NCBI RefSeq assembly: GCF_009711975.1
Contig: NZ_VIKW01000008.1
Location: 100,318 to 164,317, forward strand
From: Anabaena sp. UHCC 0204
GTDB lineage: Bacteria; Cyanobacteriota; Cyanobacteriia; Cyanobacteriales; Nostocaceae
Direction of reading: 5' to 3'
DNA length: 64,000 bases
In this document: positions 54,001 to 63,157 of the stretch, one piece after another
How positions within the stretch are numbered: the stretch's first letter is position 1
Layout: every line of letters starts with the position of its first letter
Notes under the pieces: model-generated
Database searches by the model: none
Seen by the model: the letters and a program-made list of their open reading frames with translations, nothing else
Told to the model about the DNA's origin: nothing
Made by a program: the position numbers and the translations under genes

Positions 54001-54495
54001 ATGAGACCAAATCCCATTCCCCCACAACCCGGTCAAGAATCTGTTTGGGACTATCCCCGTCCAGCGATTTTGGAAGATACCGACAAACATCTAAAAATCA
54101 TTTACAATGATATCGTTTTAGCAGAAACTAATAAAGCAAAAAGAGTTTTAGAAACTAGTCATCCTCCTGGTTATTATATTCCTGCTGAAGATATTAAATT
54201 AGAATATTTAATAGCTACACCTAGAAAAACTATGTGTGAATGGAAAGGTATATCTGAATATTATGATGTTTCTGTGGGGGATAAATATGTAAATAATGCT
54301 GCTTGGCGATATATTCAACCTACTCCTAATTTTCAATCCATCCAAGAATACTATAGTTTTTATCCTGGTTTAATGGATGCTTGTTATGTGAATGATGAGT
54401 TAGTTAAAGCTCAATCTGGTGGTTTTTATGGGGGATGGATTACTTCTGATATTGTTGGACCCTTTAAAGGTGAACCAGGTACTTGGGGATGGTAA
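54001..54495 (+). CDS. DUF427 (NTP-transferase-like domain) protein
   Basis: 164 residues. WDYPRPAILEDTDKHLKIIY, LETSHPPGYYIPAEDIKLE and MCEWKGISEYYDV are DUF427 marks; the family is widespread in cyanobacteria and its reaction is unknown. Length is complete. A fragment of a second DUF427 copy lies 324 bases downstream. Confidence 0.87.
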   Translation: MRPNPIPPQPGQESVWDYPRPAILEDTDKHLKIIYNDIVLAETNKAKRVLETSHPPGYYIPAEDIKLEYLIATPRKTMCEWKGISEYYDVSVGDKYVNNAAWRYIQPTPNFQSIQEYYSFYPGLMDACYVNDELVKAQSGGFYGGWITSDIVGPFKGEPGTWGW

Positions 54496-54498
54496 ATA

Positions 54499-54812
54499 AT
54501 GAAAATTTCAGTTGTCAAAATTGATAGTTTGACAATTCATGAACATCATCTAGAAATAATCTATACAATTTATTTGATGATATAGATTTAATTCCTACTT
54601 TCCGAAAAATAGAAATTGAGGAAAGTAGGTTATTTATGAAAAGATGTTTGGAGAAATGTTTAACAGGTAAAGCTTTAGATATGTTTACGGAGGAAATTTT
54701 ATCATATACAAGAATTGATTGGGATAAAATAGAGGATAGATATAATTACGTTTACGCAACAGAACACGCTATACCTAATTGGATATTTGATAAAATTAAG
54801 GAACAGTTGTAA
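54499..54812 (+). pseudogene. Frameshifted small gene
   Basis: ATG 54499 opens MKISVVKIDSLTIHEHHLE, then stops at codon 29. One frame over, an open stretch continues from about 54556 with NLFDDIDLIPTFRKIEIEES and runs to TAA at 54810-54812 (ending FDKIKEQL). Joined by a single frameshift near 54555-54575 they give about 104 residues. No family recognised. Within the second frame an ATG at 54636 could still start a 58-residue product. Follows the DUF427 gene by 3 bases. Confidence 0.55.
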
Positions 54813-54818
54813 AAACTA

Positions 54819-54854
54819 ACTACCCGACTTCCTGGTTATTACATTTCCGCTGAA
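54819..54854 (+). pseudogene. Remnant of a second DUF427 gene
   Basis: Twelve codons read TTRLPGYYISAE, matching TSHPPGYYIPAE of the intact DUF427 protein. The remnant is cut off exactly where the dispersed element at 54855 begins. Confidence 0.5.
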
Positions 54855-54947
54855 GTACAAATTTATCTGCGTTTATCTGCGTTTATCATCTTCTATCTGC
54901 GGTTAATTCTTTCTTCGGTGTACCTCGCTTAGATAAGAATCGCTATA
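54855..54947. repeat. Dispersed element, copy 2 (reverse orientation)
   Basis: Complementary to 37594-37685 over about 90 bases: CGCAGAT units, GAATTAACCGCAGAT, GAGGTAC and TATAGCG at its outer end. Confidence 0.7.
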
Positions 54948-55019
54948 TTACGGGTTGCGATAAAATAGTATTTATAGACCGAAACCCAATCATCTGAAAC
55001 CAAAGGAATGATTTAAGCA

Positions 55020-55343
55020 ATGAAAAAATCACAGCTTGATCTCATATTACAAGAAGTTAAACAAGCGTTACAAGAACTTTATCAAAACCAACTGGAAGCA
55101 ATTATTCTATATGGTTCTCAAGCGAGGGAAGACGCTAAAGAATTTTCTGATATTGATATTCTCGTTGTTCTGAAATCAGAGATTAACCCCTATCATGAAA
55201 TTGATAAAACCAGTCAGATAATCTCCAATATTTGTCTAAACAACGATGTTGTTATTTCTCGTCACTTTATTTCTTCAGCAAAGTTTGAAAATGAAAATAC
55301 TCCCTTTAATTATAATGTCAAAAAAGAAGGCATTTTTCTATGA
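55020..55343 (+). CDS. MNT-type nucleotidyltransferase, antitoxin of an MNT-HEPN pair
   Basis: 107 residues. The minimal nucleotidyltransferase motif YGSQAREDAKEFSDIDILVV (G-S-x9-D-x-D) is complete. In characterised MNT-HEPN modules this enzyme adds AMP to a tyrosine of the HEPN toxin and silences it. The stop overlaps the HEPN start by 4 bp (ATGA), so the pair is coupled. Confidence 0.9.
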   Translation: MKKSQLDLILQEVKQALQELYQNQLEAIILYGSQAREDAKEFSDIDILVVLKSEINPYHEIDKTSQIISNICLNNDVVISRHFISSAKFENENTPFNYNVKKEGIFL

Positions 55344-55717
55344 CATCTCAGGAGAAAAAATTTATAAAAAAAGCTAAAGAAAGCTTACTAGCTTCCGAGA
55401 TTCTAGCAGAAAATAAATTATATAACTTTGCTGCTTCCAGAGCTTACTATACCATGTTTTATATTGCTGAAGCCTTTTTGTGGCAGCAAGAGTTAACTTT
55501 TTCAAGTCATTCTGCTGTGATTTCATGTTTTGGTAGAGAAGTTGCTAAAAAAGGAATTGTTCCCCTGGAGTTTCACCGTTATTTGATTGATGCTCAAGAT
55601 AAAAGGACACAAGGAGATTATAGTATTGATGATACCCTTCAGTTGAGTGAGGAAGATGTGAGAATTTTGATTGAACAAAGCAAAAAATTTATTGAAATTG
55701 CCGAAAAAACTTTATAA
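55340..55717 (+). CDS. HEPN-domain toxin of an MNT-HEPN pair
   Basis: 125 residues, all-helical. ASRAYYTMFYIAEAFLW (about residues 32-48), SSHSAVISCFGREVAKKG (54-71) and AQDKRTQGDYSID (86-98) are HEPN marks. The R-x4-6-H RNase motif of HepT is not plain here (the best candidates are near FHRYLIDAQDKR), so activity is not certain. Directly coupled to the MNT gene. Confidence 0.88.
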   Translation: MTSQEKKFIKKAKESLLASEILAENKLYNFAASRAYYTMFYIAEAFLWQQELTFSSHSAVISCFGREVAKKGIVPLEFHRYLIDAQDKRTQGDYSIDDTLQLSEEDVRILIEQSKKFIEIAEKTL

Positions 55718-55753
55718 AAAGGTTTATATTTTTGAGAATCAAACATCTGAAAA

Positions 55754-57280
55754 TTATAACTTTTGAGATTTTAACCACTCCCTCACTACTTCTGAAACAG
55801 GTTGAGATTGATTATCTACTTGATAATTCATCTTTTGTATTTCAGTTGTAGAAATTTTACCAGCTAATTGATTAATGGTATCTGTAAGTTCTGGATATTT
55901 TTGCAGAATTTCTTGATTAAAAATAGGTACAGCTTGATATGGTGGAAAGTATTTTTTATCATCTTCTAAAATAACTAAGTTTAAAACTGGAATTAAGCCA
56001 TCTGTAGAGTTTGCAGCGATAAAATCTACTTGTTTTTCCTTTAAAGCTTGATACATTAATCCTAATTCCATTTGTTTAATGTTGGCAAAATTTAAGCCAT
56101 AAGTTTTAGATAAACCTGGAAAACCGTCTGCACGTTCTAAAAATTCATAACCAAAACCTGCTTGCATTTGAGGAGTATATTTAGCAGCTTCCGATAAAGT
56201 TTTGATTTGCAATTTTGTTGCATCTTCACCACGAATAATCATAGCAAAGGTATTTTCAAACCCTAAAGATGGCATAACTGTTAATTTATATTGATCTTGA
56301 TATTCTTTTTTAACTTTTTCATAAACAAGTTGAGGATCTGTAATTACTTTTTCTTTTAAAACTGCTGTAAATGCTGTACCTGTATATTCTACATAACCTG
56401 CTATTTTACCCACTTTCACTGCTTCATGAGCAATAAATGTTCCACCTAAATTAAAACGACGATCTACTTTTAATTTTGTGTGAGTTTCTATTTGTTGAGC
56501 GAGAATTTCTCCTAAAATAACTTGTTCTGTGAAATTTTTTGAACCGATAATAATTGTTGCTGGTTTTTGTTGATAGTTAAATGCTATTAATCCGGCTATA
56601 ATTAAACCGATTATTCCTAGAATGATACCTATTTGTTGATTAAACTTACCTTTATTTTCTGTTTGTTTAGTTAGATTTTTTTCTAATAATCCTAAACCAA
56701 AATCTGCACTCAAAGCAATAAAAGCAGCGGGGACAGCACCTGCTAAAATCAATTCATTATTAACTGTAGAAATACCGCGAAAAATAAATACTCCTAAACC
56801 ACCACCACCAATAGCAGCAGCAATTGTGGCAATTCCTACAGATATCACAGTTGCAACTCTCACACCTGCTAAAATAACTGGTAAAGCTAGAGGAATTTCT
56901 ACTTGTAATAATAATTGTTGATCTGTCATTCCCATCCCTACACCAGCTTCTTTAATGGCGGGATTAATGCTATTAATGCCAATAAAAGTATTACGAATAA
57001 TGGGTAATAATGCGTAAAGGGTCAAAGCAAATATAGCGGGAGTTTTACCAATTCCTCCCAGAAAAGGAACAGAAATTAAAAAACCAAAGATGGCTAAACT
57101 AGGGATAGTTTGAATGGCGTTTGCTAAACCAAGAATAGGAGAAGCTAATTTTGGTTGACGAGTGATGAAAATTCCCACAGGAAGACCAATGGAAATAGCT
57201 ACAGTCATAGCTATTATGACTAATACTAAATGTTCTCCACTGCGAAGAATAATTTCTGAAGCATATTGAAATAAAAACAT
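55754..57280 (-). CDS. ABC transporter permease fused to substrate-binding protein (OpuB/EgtU-type)
   Basis: 508 residues. Residues 1-205 are a six-helix permease with the inner loop EAGVGMGMTDQQLLLQVEIP that docks the ATPase. A further helix (IGIILGIIGLIIAGLIAF) leads to an OpuAC-type substrate-binding domain (TIIIGSKNFTEQVILGEILA onward). Fused permease-binding proteins of this type import betaine, choline, or ergothioneine (EgtU). The ergothioneine genes lie 6 kb away, which makes that substrate worth testing. The ATPase gene is just upstream on the same strand (25 bases). Confidence 0.88.
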   Translation of the reverse strand: MFLFQYASEIILRSGEHLVLVIIAMTVAISIGLPVGIFITRQPKLASPILGLANAIQTIPSLAIFGFLISVPFLGGIGKTPAIFALTLYALLPIIRNTFIGINSINPAIKEAGVGMGMTDQQLLLQVEIPLALPVILAGVRVATVISVGIATIAAAIGGGGLGVFIFRGISTVNNELILAGAVPAAFIALSADFGLGLLEKNLTKQTENKGKFNQQIGIILGIIGLIIAGLIAFNYQQKPATIIIGSKNFTEQVILGEILAQQIETHTKLKVDRRFNLGGTFIAHEAVKVGKIAGYVEYTGTAFTAVLKEKVITDPQLVYEKVKKEYQDQYKLTVMPSLGFENTFAMIIRGEDATKLQIKTLSEAAKYTPQMQAGFGYEFLERADGFPGLSKTYGLNFANIKQMELGLMYQALKEKQVDFIAANSTDGLIPVLNLVILEDDKKYFPPYQAVPIFNQEILQKYPELTDTINQLAGKISTTEIQKMNYQVDNQSQPVSEVVREWLKSQKL

Positions 57281-57305
57281 AATTTCTGTATTTGTTTCTC
57301 TAATT

Positions 57306-58073
57306 TTAATTAAGGTTTTCCCAACTATTGGCAGTATTTAAACAAGCCAAAAAAGCTTTCGCTTCTGGATGTTGAGATTGGATAAATTCTCTTCTCGTTC
57401 CTAAAAATACTAAATTACCTGCATACATTAAACCAATTCTAGTTGCTAAAAAGAAAGCCTCTTGAATATCATGGGTGACAAATATCACGGTTTTTCCTAA
57501 TTGTCTTTGCAAATGTTGAAACTGTTGTTGTAATTCCAAACGAGTAATAGGATCAAGTGCGCCAAAAGGTTCATCCATTAATAAGATTGGTGGATCTGCG
57601 GCTAAAGCCCTTGCAACTCCCACTCTTTGACGCTGACCTCCTGATAGTTGATGGGGATAACGTTGAGCAAATTGTTTAGGTTCTAGTCCCACTAAGTCTA
57701 ACATTTCATATATTCGTGCCTCAATTTTCTGTGGTGACCATTTTTCTAAAGATGGGACAAGTCCGACATTTTCCCCAACTGTAAAATGAGGAAACAAACC
57801 TGTTTCTTGGATGACATAACCAATCCGTCTTCGTAGTTTAATAGCATCCCAGTTAGTCGTCGGCCGGGAACTTACTAAAACCTGTCCTTGGGTGGGTACA
57901 AGGAGATGATTAATTAATTTTAAAGTTGTGGTTTTGCCACTTCCACTACGCCCCAATAAAATTAAGGCTTCTCCTTGATAAATGCTAAGATTTAGATGAG
58001 ATAATAAGGGACGGTAGTTAATTTCCAAACTGACATCCTGAAATTCAACGGCGATTTCTGATATTGAAGACAT
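57306..58073 (-). CDS. ABC transporter ATP-binding subunit (OpuA/EgtV-type)
   Basis: 255 residues. Walker A LLGRSGSGKTTTL, Q-loop VIQETGLFPHF, signature LSGGQRQRVGVARAL, Walker B ILLMDEPFGALDP and the H-loop IFVTHDIQEAF are all intact. It has no C-terminal CBS domains, unlike many betaine transporters (ProV/OpuAA), as is the case for the ergothioneine importer's ATPase. First gene of a two-gene operon with the permease-binding fusion. Confidence 0.9.
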   Translation of the reverse strand: MSSISEIAVEFQDVSLEINYRPLLSHLNLSIYQGEALILLGRSGSGKTTTLKLINHLLVPTQGQVLVSSRPTTNWDAIKLRRRIGYVIQETGLFPHFTVGENVGLVPSLEKWSPQKIEARIYEMLDLVGLEPKQFAQRYPHQLSGGQRQRVGVARALAADPPILLMDEPFGALDPITRLELQQQFQHLQRQLGKTVIFVTHDIQEAFFLATRIGLMYAGNLVFLGTRREFIQSQHPEAKAFLACLNTANSWENLN

Positions 58074-58247
58074 TTTGATATTTGAATTATTGGGGATTTT
58101 TTCACTGAATCAGGTTGAACAAATAATGATTTTTCCCGGCTATTACTGTAGCCAAGGTAATAAAAACTGAAAGTTACTTTCAATATAAGCTAGAATACTG
58201 ACTGTAACTAGCTTTTTTAACTTTTAATTTTTAATTCTTAATTGGTT

Positions 58248-60185
58248 ATGACTATGCACAATTCACTTGAATTCCAAGATGCTTATGATGTAATTGTCGT
58301 CGGTGCAGGTCACTCCGGTTGCGAAGCCGCACTTGCTACTGCCCGTCTCGGTTGTCGAACTTTGCTATTGACCCTAAATTTAGATAAAATCGCGTGGCAA
58401 CCCTGTAACCCCGCAGTAGGTGGACCTGCCAAGTCGCAATTAACCCATGAAATAGATGCTTTAGGTGGGGAAATTGGCAAGATAGCAGACCGGACATATC
58501 TGCAAAAACGCATTCTCAATTCTTCACGGGGCCCGGCAGTATGGGCATTACGGGCGCAAACTGATAAAAGAGAATATGCGGCAGTAATGAAGGGAATTGT
58601 CGAAAATCAAGAGAATTTGACAATTCGGGAAGGTATGGTTACAGATTTGATTTTGGACGCTGATGATCAAGTTATTGGTTTAGAAACTTATTTTGGCGTA
58701 TCTTTTCATTGCAAAGCAGTGATTCTCACCACTGGCACATTTTTAGGTGGGAAAATTTGGGTGGGGAATAAATCAATGCCCGCAGGACGCGCAGGAGAGT
58801 TTGCAGCGGAAGGATTGACACAAACTCTCAACCGTTTGGGATTTGAAACCGGCAGACTGAAAACCGGGACACCAGCGCGGGTTGATAAGCGTTCTGTGGA
58901 TTACAGTAAAATGGAGATTCAACCGGGAGATGAGTCTGTGCGTTGGTTTAGTTTTGACCCCGAAGTGTGGGTAGAACGGGAACAAATGCCTTGTCACATG
59001 ACCCGGACAACTCCAGAAACTCATCGTTTAATTCGGGAAAATTTGCACCTGTCACCTGTGTACGGTGGTTGGGTGGAAGCAAAAGGACCTCGCTATTGTC
59101 CGAGTATTGAAGATAAAATTGTCCGCTTTGCTGATAAAGAAAGTCACCAAATCTTTATTGAACCGGAAGGAAGAGATATTCCGGAATTGTATATTCAAGG
59201 TTTTTCTACTGGTTTACCGGAAACTTTGCAAATTTTGATGTTGCGAAGTTTGACTGGTTTGGAAAATTGTGTAATGTTGCGGCCTGCCTATGCAGTAGAG
59301 TATGATTACTTACCTGCAACTCAGTGTTATCCTACGTTGATGACTAAGAAAATACCGGGTTTATTTTGTGCAGGACAGGTAAACGGGACGACCGGTTATG
59401 AAGAAGCTGCTGCTCAAGGGATAGTGGCGGGAATCAATGCAGCGCGGTTTGTGCGGGGTGAGGAAATGATTATTTTCCCTCGTGAACAAAGTTATATTGG
59501 CACGTTGATTGATGACCTGTGTACGAAGGATTTACGCGAACCTTATCGAATGCTCACCAGTCGGTCAGAGTATCGGTTATTACTACGATCTGATAATGCT
59601 GATATCCGTATGACACCATTAGGACGGGAAATAGGTTTAATTGACGATCGCCGCTGGGATTTGTATAGTCAAAAACAAGAGCAAATTACAGCGGAGAAAA
59701 AACGCCTCCAGGCAACTAGAATAAAAGAGCATGAGGCAGTGGGACAAGCGATCGCTCACGATACCCAAGAAGCAATTAGAGGTTCTATTACCCTGGCTGA
59801 TTTACTGCGTCGTTCGGGTATCCATTACGTGGACTTAGAACGCCACGGACTCGGCAACCCTACCCTCAAGCAAGCGGAAAAAGATGGGGCAGAAATTGAC
59901 ATCAAATACGCTGGTTATTTAGCAAGACAGCAAAATCAAATTGACCAAGTTGCCCGTCAAGCAAATCGCCAATTACCTGGTGATTTAGACTATTCAGCCA
60001 TTGAGACTCTATCTAAAGAATCCAGAGAAAAGCTGAATAAAGTTAAACCCCTGACTATTGGACAAGCAGCGAGAATTGGCGGAGTTAACCCAGCAGATAT
60101 CAATGCCTTATTGATATATTTGGAAATAGCTAAAAACAAAAATCTTCATCCCAATTCCACGCAAGTTCCAGTAATTTCAGGGTAA
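58248..60185 (+). CDS. mnmG: tRNA uridine-5-carboxymethylaminomethyl modification enzyme MnmG (GidA)
   Basis: 645 residues from ATG 58248 (ATG 58254 also possible). FAD-binding [20 protein letters not shown], then [55 protein letters not shown] and [20 protein letters not shown]. With MnmE it modifies the wobble uridine of several tRNAs. A clear terminator follows. Confidence 0.96.
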   Translation: MTMHNSLEFQDAYDVIVVGAGHSGCEAALATARLGCRTLLLTLNLDKIAWQPCNPAVGGPAKSQLTHEIDALGGEIGKIADRTYLQKRILNSSRGPAVWALRAQTDKREYAAVMKGIVENQENLTIREGMVTDLILDADDQVIGLETYFGVSFHCKAVILTTGTFLGGKIWVGNKSMPAGRAGEFAAEGLTQTLNRLGFETGRLKTGTPARVDKRSVDYSKMEIQPGDESVRWFSFDPEVWVEREQMPCHMTRTTPETHRLIRENLHLSPVYGGWVEAKGPRYCPSIEDKIVRFADKESHQIFIEPEGRDIPELYIQGFSTGLPETLQILMLRSLTGLENCVMLRPAYAVEYDYLPATQCYPTLMTKKIPGLFCAGQVNGTTGYEEAAAQGIVAGINAARFVRGEEMIIFPREQSYIGTLIDDLCTKDLREPYRMLTSRSEYRLLLRSDNADIRMTPLGREIGLIDDRRWDLYSQKQEQITAEKKRLQATRIKEHEAVGQAIAHDTQEAIRGSITLADLLRRSGIHYVDLERHGLGNPTLKQAEKDGAEIDIKYAGYLARQQNQIDQVARQANRQLPGDLDYSAIETLSKESREKLNKVKPLTIGQAARIGGVNPADINALLIYLEIAKNKNLHPNSTQVPVISG

Positions 60186-60210
60186 TCCAACTCTTCACTC
60201 AAAATAAAAA

Positions 60211-60233
60211 CCACTCTTAATCGAGTGGCTTTT
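60211..60233 (+). terminator. Rho-independent terminator after mnmG
   Basis: CCACTC (60211-60216), loop TTAATC, GAGTGG (60223-60228), then CTTTT. A run of As precedes it, so it can work in both directions. Confidence 0.8.
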
Positions 60234-60296
60234 AACAATTATTCAGCAAACCCCATATAGCATATGTGAATTTTGAAAAAATCTAAGTATTTGTAA

Positions 60297-60329
60297 GGTG
60301 CGTAAAGCTATTGCGATCGCATAACGCAC
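60297..60329. repeat. GGTGCGT hairpin around a HIP1 octamer
   Basis: GGTGCGT and ACGCACC arms flank GCGATCGC. A common short repeat type in cyanobacterial intergenic DNA. Confidence 0.55.
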
Positions 60330-60468
60330 CATTAATCAAGTTTACGGTAGGTTACTACGTATCTTGATGGCTTTACCTCCCGGAAAGGATACAAAAATCA
60401 AATATTAGTGGAAGCTTTTTGCAAGTGAGGTTAAAATCACAAGCAATGTCTAATTCTGAAGTGGAACT

Positions 60469-60951
60469 ATGAAGACGGCTGAAAAATTGGCTGCTGGTTG
60501 GTTACTAACACTCGGATTCATGTTTTTGGCGATATCAGTATCAGAAATCATAGATAAATCGGCACAATCTGGGGTGAAAGTATATCCTGTCGAGGGAGAA
60601 CAGATATTTTCATCTCCAAATCCGGCTCAGACAAGTAAAGATGCTATTGTAGGGGGGATAATTTTTGGTGTTCCTAGCGCCATATTGGGTAGTTGGTTAG
60701 CATTAAGTTTGTACCAACAAAATCGCAAAGATAAACAAGTATTAAAGCAACAAAATAACGAACAATTGCGATCGCAATTTTATCAAACGTTACAACAAAA
60801 TCAAGGAAGAGTAACTTTATTAAATTTTGCCATGCAATCTCAATTACCAGCAGCAGAAGCTAAAAAATATTTAGATGAGAAAGCTAAAGAATTCAATGCG
60901 AATTTTCAAGTAACAGAAGAAGGGGCTGTATCATATCATTTTGATGTGTAA
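60469..60951 (+). CDS. Two-helix membrane protein of unknown function
   Basis: 160 residues. Membrane helices at about 8-26 (AAGWLLTLGFMFLAISVSE) and 60-82 (AIVGGIIFGVPSAILGSWLA), then a cytoplasmic part (RVTLLNFAMQSQLPAAEAKK, NANFQVTEEGAVSYHF) that reads like a small winged-helix domain. Recurrent in cyanobacteria as a hypothetical protein. The DUF423 gene follows after 8 bases, so they are probably co-transcribed. Confidence 0.75.
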   Translation: MKTAEKLAAGWLLTLGFMFLAISVSEIIDKSAQSGVKVYPVEGEQIFSSPNPAQTSKDAIVGGIIFGVPSAILGSWLALSLYQQNRKDKQVLKQQNNEQLRSQFYQTLQQNQGRVTLLNFAMQSQLPAAEAKKYLDEKAKEFNANFQVTEEGAVSYHFDV

Positions 60952-60959
60952 TAGGTCTG

Positions 60960-61340
60960 ATGACACAGATTTTTTTAACTATAGCCGCCATTTTTGGCGG
61001 TTTGTCTGTTGCTGGTGGTGCTTTTGGCGCTCATGCTTTGCGGGAAAAAATTAGCGCCCGTTCCCTGGAAATATTTGATACTGGCGCTCGTTATCAAATG
61101 TACCACGCGATCGCACTGTTGTTAGTTGCCATTCTCATGATTCGGTTAGAAAATCCACCAACTACACTTTTAGTGAGTGGTTGGTTATTTATTATTGGTG
61201 TCGTGATTTTTTCAGGTAGCTTGTATGCTATCAGCTTAACAGGAATCAAATCTTTAGGAGCGATCGCCCCACTCGGAGGATTAGCATTGATGGCTGGTTG
61301 GGCTGCTTTAGCTATAGCTGGTGCAACGATCAAGTTTTAA
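60960..61340 (+). CDS. DUF423 (YgdD-family) membrane protein
   Basis: 126 residues, four membrane helices. IFGGLSVAGGAFGAHALREK and IFDTGARYQMYHAIALLL are DUF423 signatures, as are FSGSLYAISLTG and GAIAPLGGLALMAGW. Inner-membrane protein of unknown role. Length is complete. Confidence 0.88.
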   Translation: MTQIFLTIAAIFGGLSVAGGAFGAHALREKISARSLEIFDTGARYQMYHAIALLLVAILMIRLENPPTTLLVSGWLFIIGVVIFSGSLYAISLTGIKSLGAIAPLGGLALMAGWAALAIAGATIKF

Positions 61341-61377
61341 TCCATAGACATTAAATATCCGGAATCTGAAACCCGTA

Positions 61378-61403
61378 TAGAGACGTTCCATGGAACGTCT
61401 CTA
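61378..61403 (+). repeat. Perfect 26-bp palindrome of the TAGAGACGTTCCA family
   Basis: TAGAGACGTTCCA joined to its own complement. Same half-site as the core of the element at 18531-18558. It lies between convergent genes and can fold as a bidirectional terminator stem. Confidence 0.75.
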
Positions 61404-61412
61404 CTATTTCAC

Positions 61413-63002
61413 TTAAACTAAAACTTGCGCTTTTTCCTCTTCCAGCTTTACCTCAGCTTCTGCTTTGAGAAACTCAGCTACTTGCGCCTCAATTTCATCC
61501 CGCACAATCTGACGATATTCTAAGAAATGCTCAATTTGAGCGCAAACAGCTAAATAACTACTAATACCACCTGGATTATGTTTGTACATATTCCACAGAT
61601 TACGCCAGAATTGCCAACGGGTACTACGTAAAGCACCTTGTCGCCAGCAAATAGTCAACAAAGCCCGCAATACTTTCCAATTCAAGGGTTTTTTCGCACC
61701 TTTGCCCTTTTTCGGATAAGTTGCTTCGCCCAAAATCCGGAAGTGACGATAAGCACGATCTAAAAATCGTGATGGTTCGTAAAGTTCCCAAAACGCTTCT
61801 ACATATTCACTAGCAATTTCTGGTAAAGGCCGAGTGGGGACAAAATTCATCAATGTGGTTTGATTGATATTCGCCGATTTACTCCGGAGTCGGTTTTCCT
61901 TGGCTAATCTATGCCACAATGCTGTATCTGGTAGGGCTTGCAGCATACTAAATAAAGCAGTGGGAATTGATGTTTGTTCAACAAATTTAACGATTCTTCC
62001 CCCAGCACCTGTTTTTTCACCATCAAATCCAATAATAAAACCTGCCATAACTCGTAACCCTGAGCGCGTAATTTTATATACGGCTTCGCTGAGGGAATCT
62101 CGTGTATTTTGGAATTTTTGAGTAAAAGCGAGACTTTCTTCGTCGGGGGTTTCAATACCCAAGAATACAGAACCGAAATTACACCTTACCATTGCATCCA
62201 TCAATTCTTGATCTTGGGCTAAATCAACGGAAGCCTCTGTCGCAAAGGAGAAAGGATAGTGATGTGCAACCATCCAAGGTTCTAGTTCTTTCAAGAATAA
62301 TTTAACGTTGCGTTTATTGCCGATGAAGTTATCATCTACCATAAAAATACTCCGTCGCCAACCTAACTCGTAAAGATAATCAAGTTCAGCCAGGAGTTGC
62401 GCTGGTGTTTTGGTGCGGGGTTTGCGACCATAGAGAACAATAATATCGCAGAATTCACACTGGAAGGGACAGCCACGGGAAAATTGTACCGACATTTCCG
62501 CATAAGCATCAAATTCCAGCAAGTCAAAGCGAGGAATAGGAGTGGTGCTGACATCTGGCTTTTCCCCACCAGAGCGAAACATTCCTGAAGACTCACCGCG
62601 AGAAATTGCTTCTATAAATAATGGTAAGGTAATTTCTCCCTCATCCAAAATCAAATAATCTGCACCCACGTCTGTCACTTCGTTAGGTAATGCTGTGGGA
62701 TAAGGTCCACCTACAGCCACCCGCTTACCGCGACGTTTTGCTTCTTGAATTTGTGCCAGTAAATCTTCTTTTTGAACTATCATTGCTGATAAAATTACCA
62801 AATCAGCCCAAGCCCATTCTGCTTCCGTGATATCACGAATATTCCGATCTACTAGCTTAAAATTCCATTCTTGAGGTAAAATCGCTGCTACTGTCACCAA
62901 GCCCAGAGGGGGTAACATGGCTTTTCTGTCTAGCAAAGCTAGGGTTTTTTCAAAAGACCAAAAACTTTTGGGAAACAGTGGATATATAAGTAAAACATTC
63001 AT
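61413..63002 (-). CDS. B12-binding domain radical SAM protein
   Basis: 529 residues. N-terminal cobalamin-binding-like Rossmann fold (LLIYPLFPKSFWS ... DLVILSAMIVQKEDL ... VAVGGPYPTALPNEV), then a radical SAM core with the cluster motif CPFQCEFC (Cys178, Cys182, Cys185) in SVQFSRGCPFQCEFCDI, and a DUF4070-type C-terminal region. The conserved His of canonical B12 binding is not seen, as in many such proteins. Probably modifies a lipid, cofactor or secondary metabolite; substrate unknown. No pathway genes are adjacent. Confidence 0.88.
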   Translation of the reverse strand: MNVLLIYPLFPKSFWSFEKTLALLDRKAMLPPLGLVTVAAILPQEWNFKLVDRNIRDITEAEWAWADLVILSAMIVQKEDLLAQIQEAKRRGKRVAVGGPYPTALPNEVTDVGADYLILDEGEITLPLFIEAISRGESSGMFRSGGEKPDVSTTPIPRFDLLEFDAYAEMSVQFSRGCPFQCEFCDIIVLYGRKPRTKTPAQLLAELDYLYELGWRRSIFMVDDNFIGNKRNVKLFLKELEPWMVAHHYPFSFATEASVDLAQDQELMDAMVRCNFGSVFLGIETPDEESLAFTQKFQNTRDSLSEAVYKITRSGLRVMAGFIIGFDGEKTGAGGRIVKFVEQTSIPTALFSMLQALPDTALWHRLAKENRLRSKSANINQTTLMNFVPTRPLPEIASEYVEAFWELYEPSRFLDRAYRHFRILGEATYPKKGKGAKKPLNWKVLRALLTICWRQGALRSTRWQFWRNLWNMYKHNPGGISSYLAVCAQIEHFLEYRQIVRDEIEAQVAEFLKAEAEVKLEEEKAQVLV

Positions 63003-63118
63003 TATTTTAATTGCTAACCCTGAATTTTGTTTGTAGGTTTATAACAAAGACTGAAAATACATTATGGATGTGCCAAGATTCCATTCTGTATAATTATATA
63101 ATAAGTGATCCACTAGGA

Positions 63119-63145
63119 GTAGGGGCGCAGGGTCTGCGCCCAGTC
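63119..63145. repeat. GTAGGGGCGCAGG-type repeat, third copy
   Basis: GGGCGCAG and CTGCGCCC arms with a 3-base loop; matches the tandem copies at 27931-27992. Lies between two minus-strand genes and is capable of forming a terminator-like stem. Confidence 0.65.
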
Positions 63146-63157
63146 AGGAGTCTAAAT

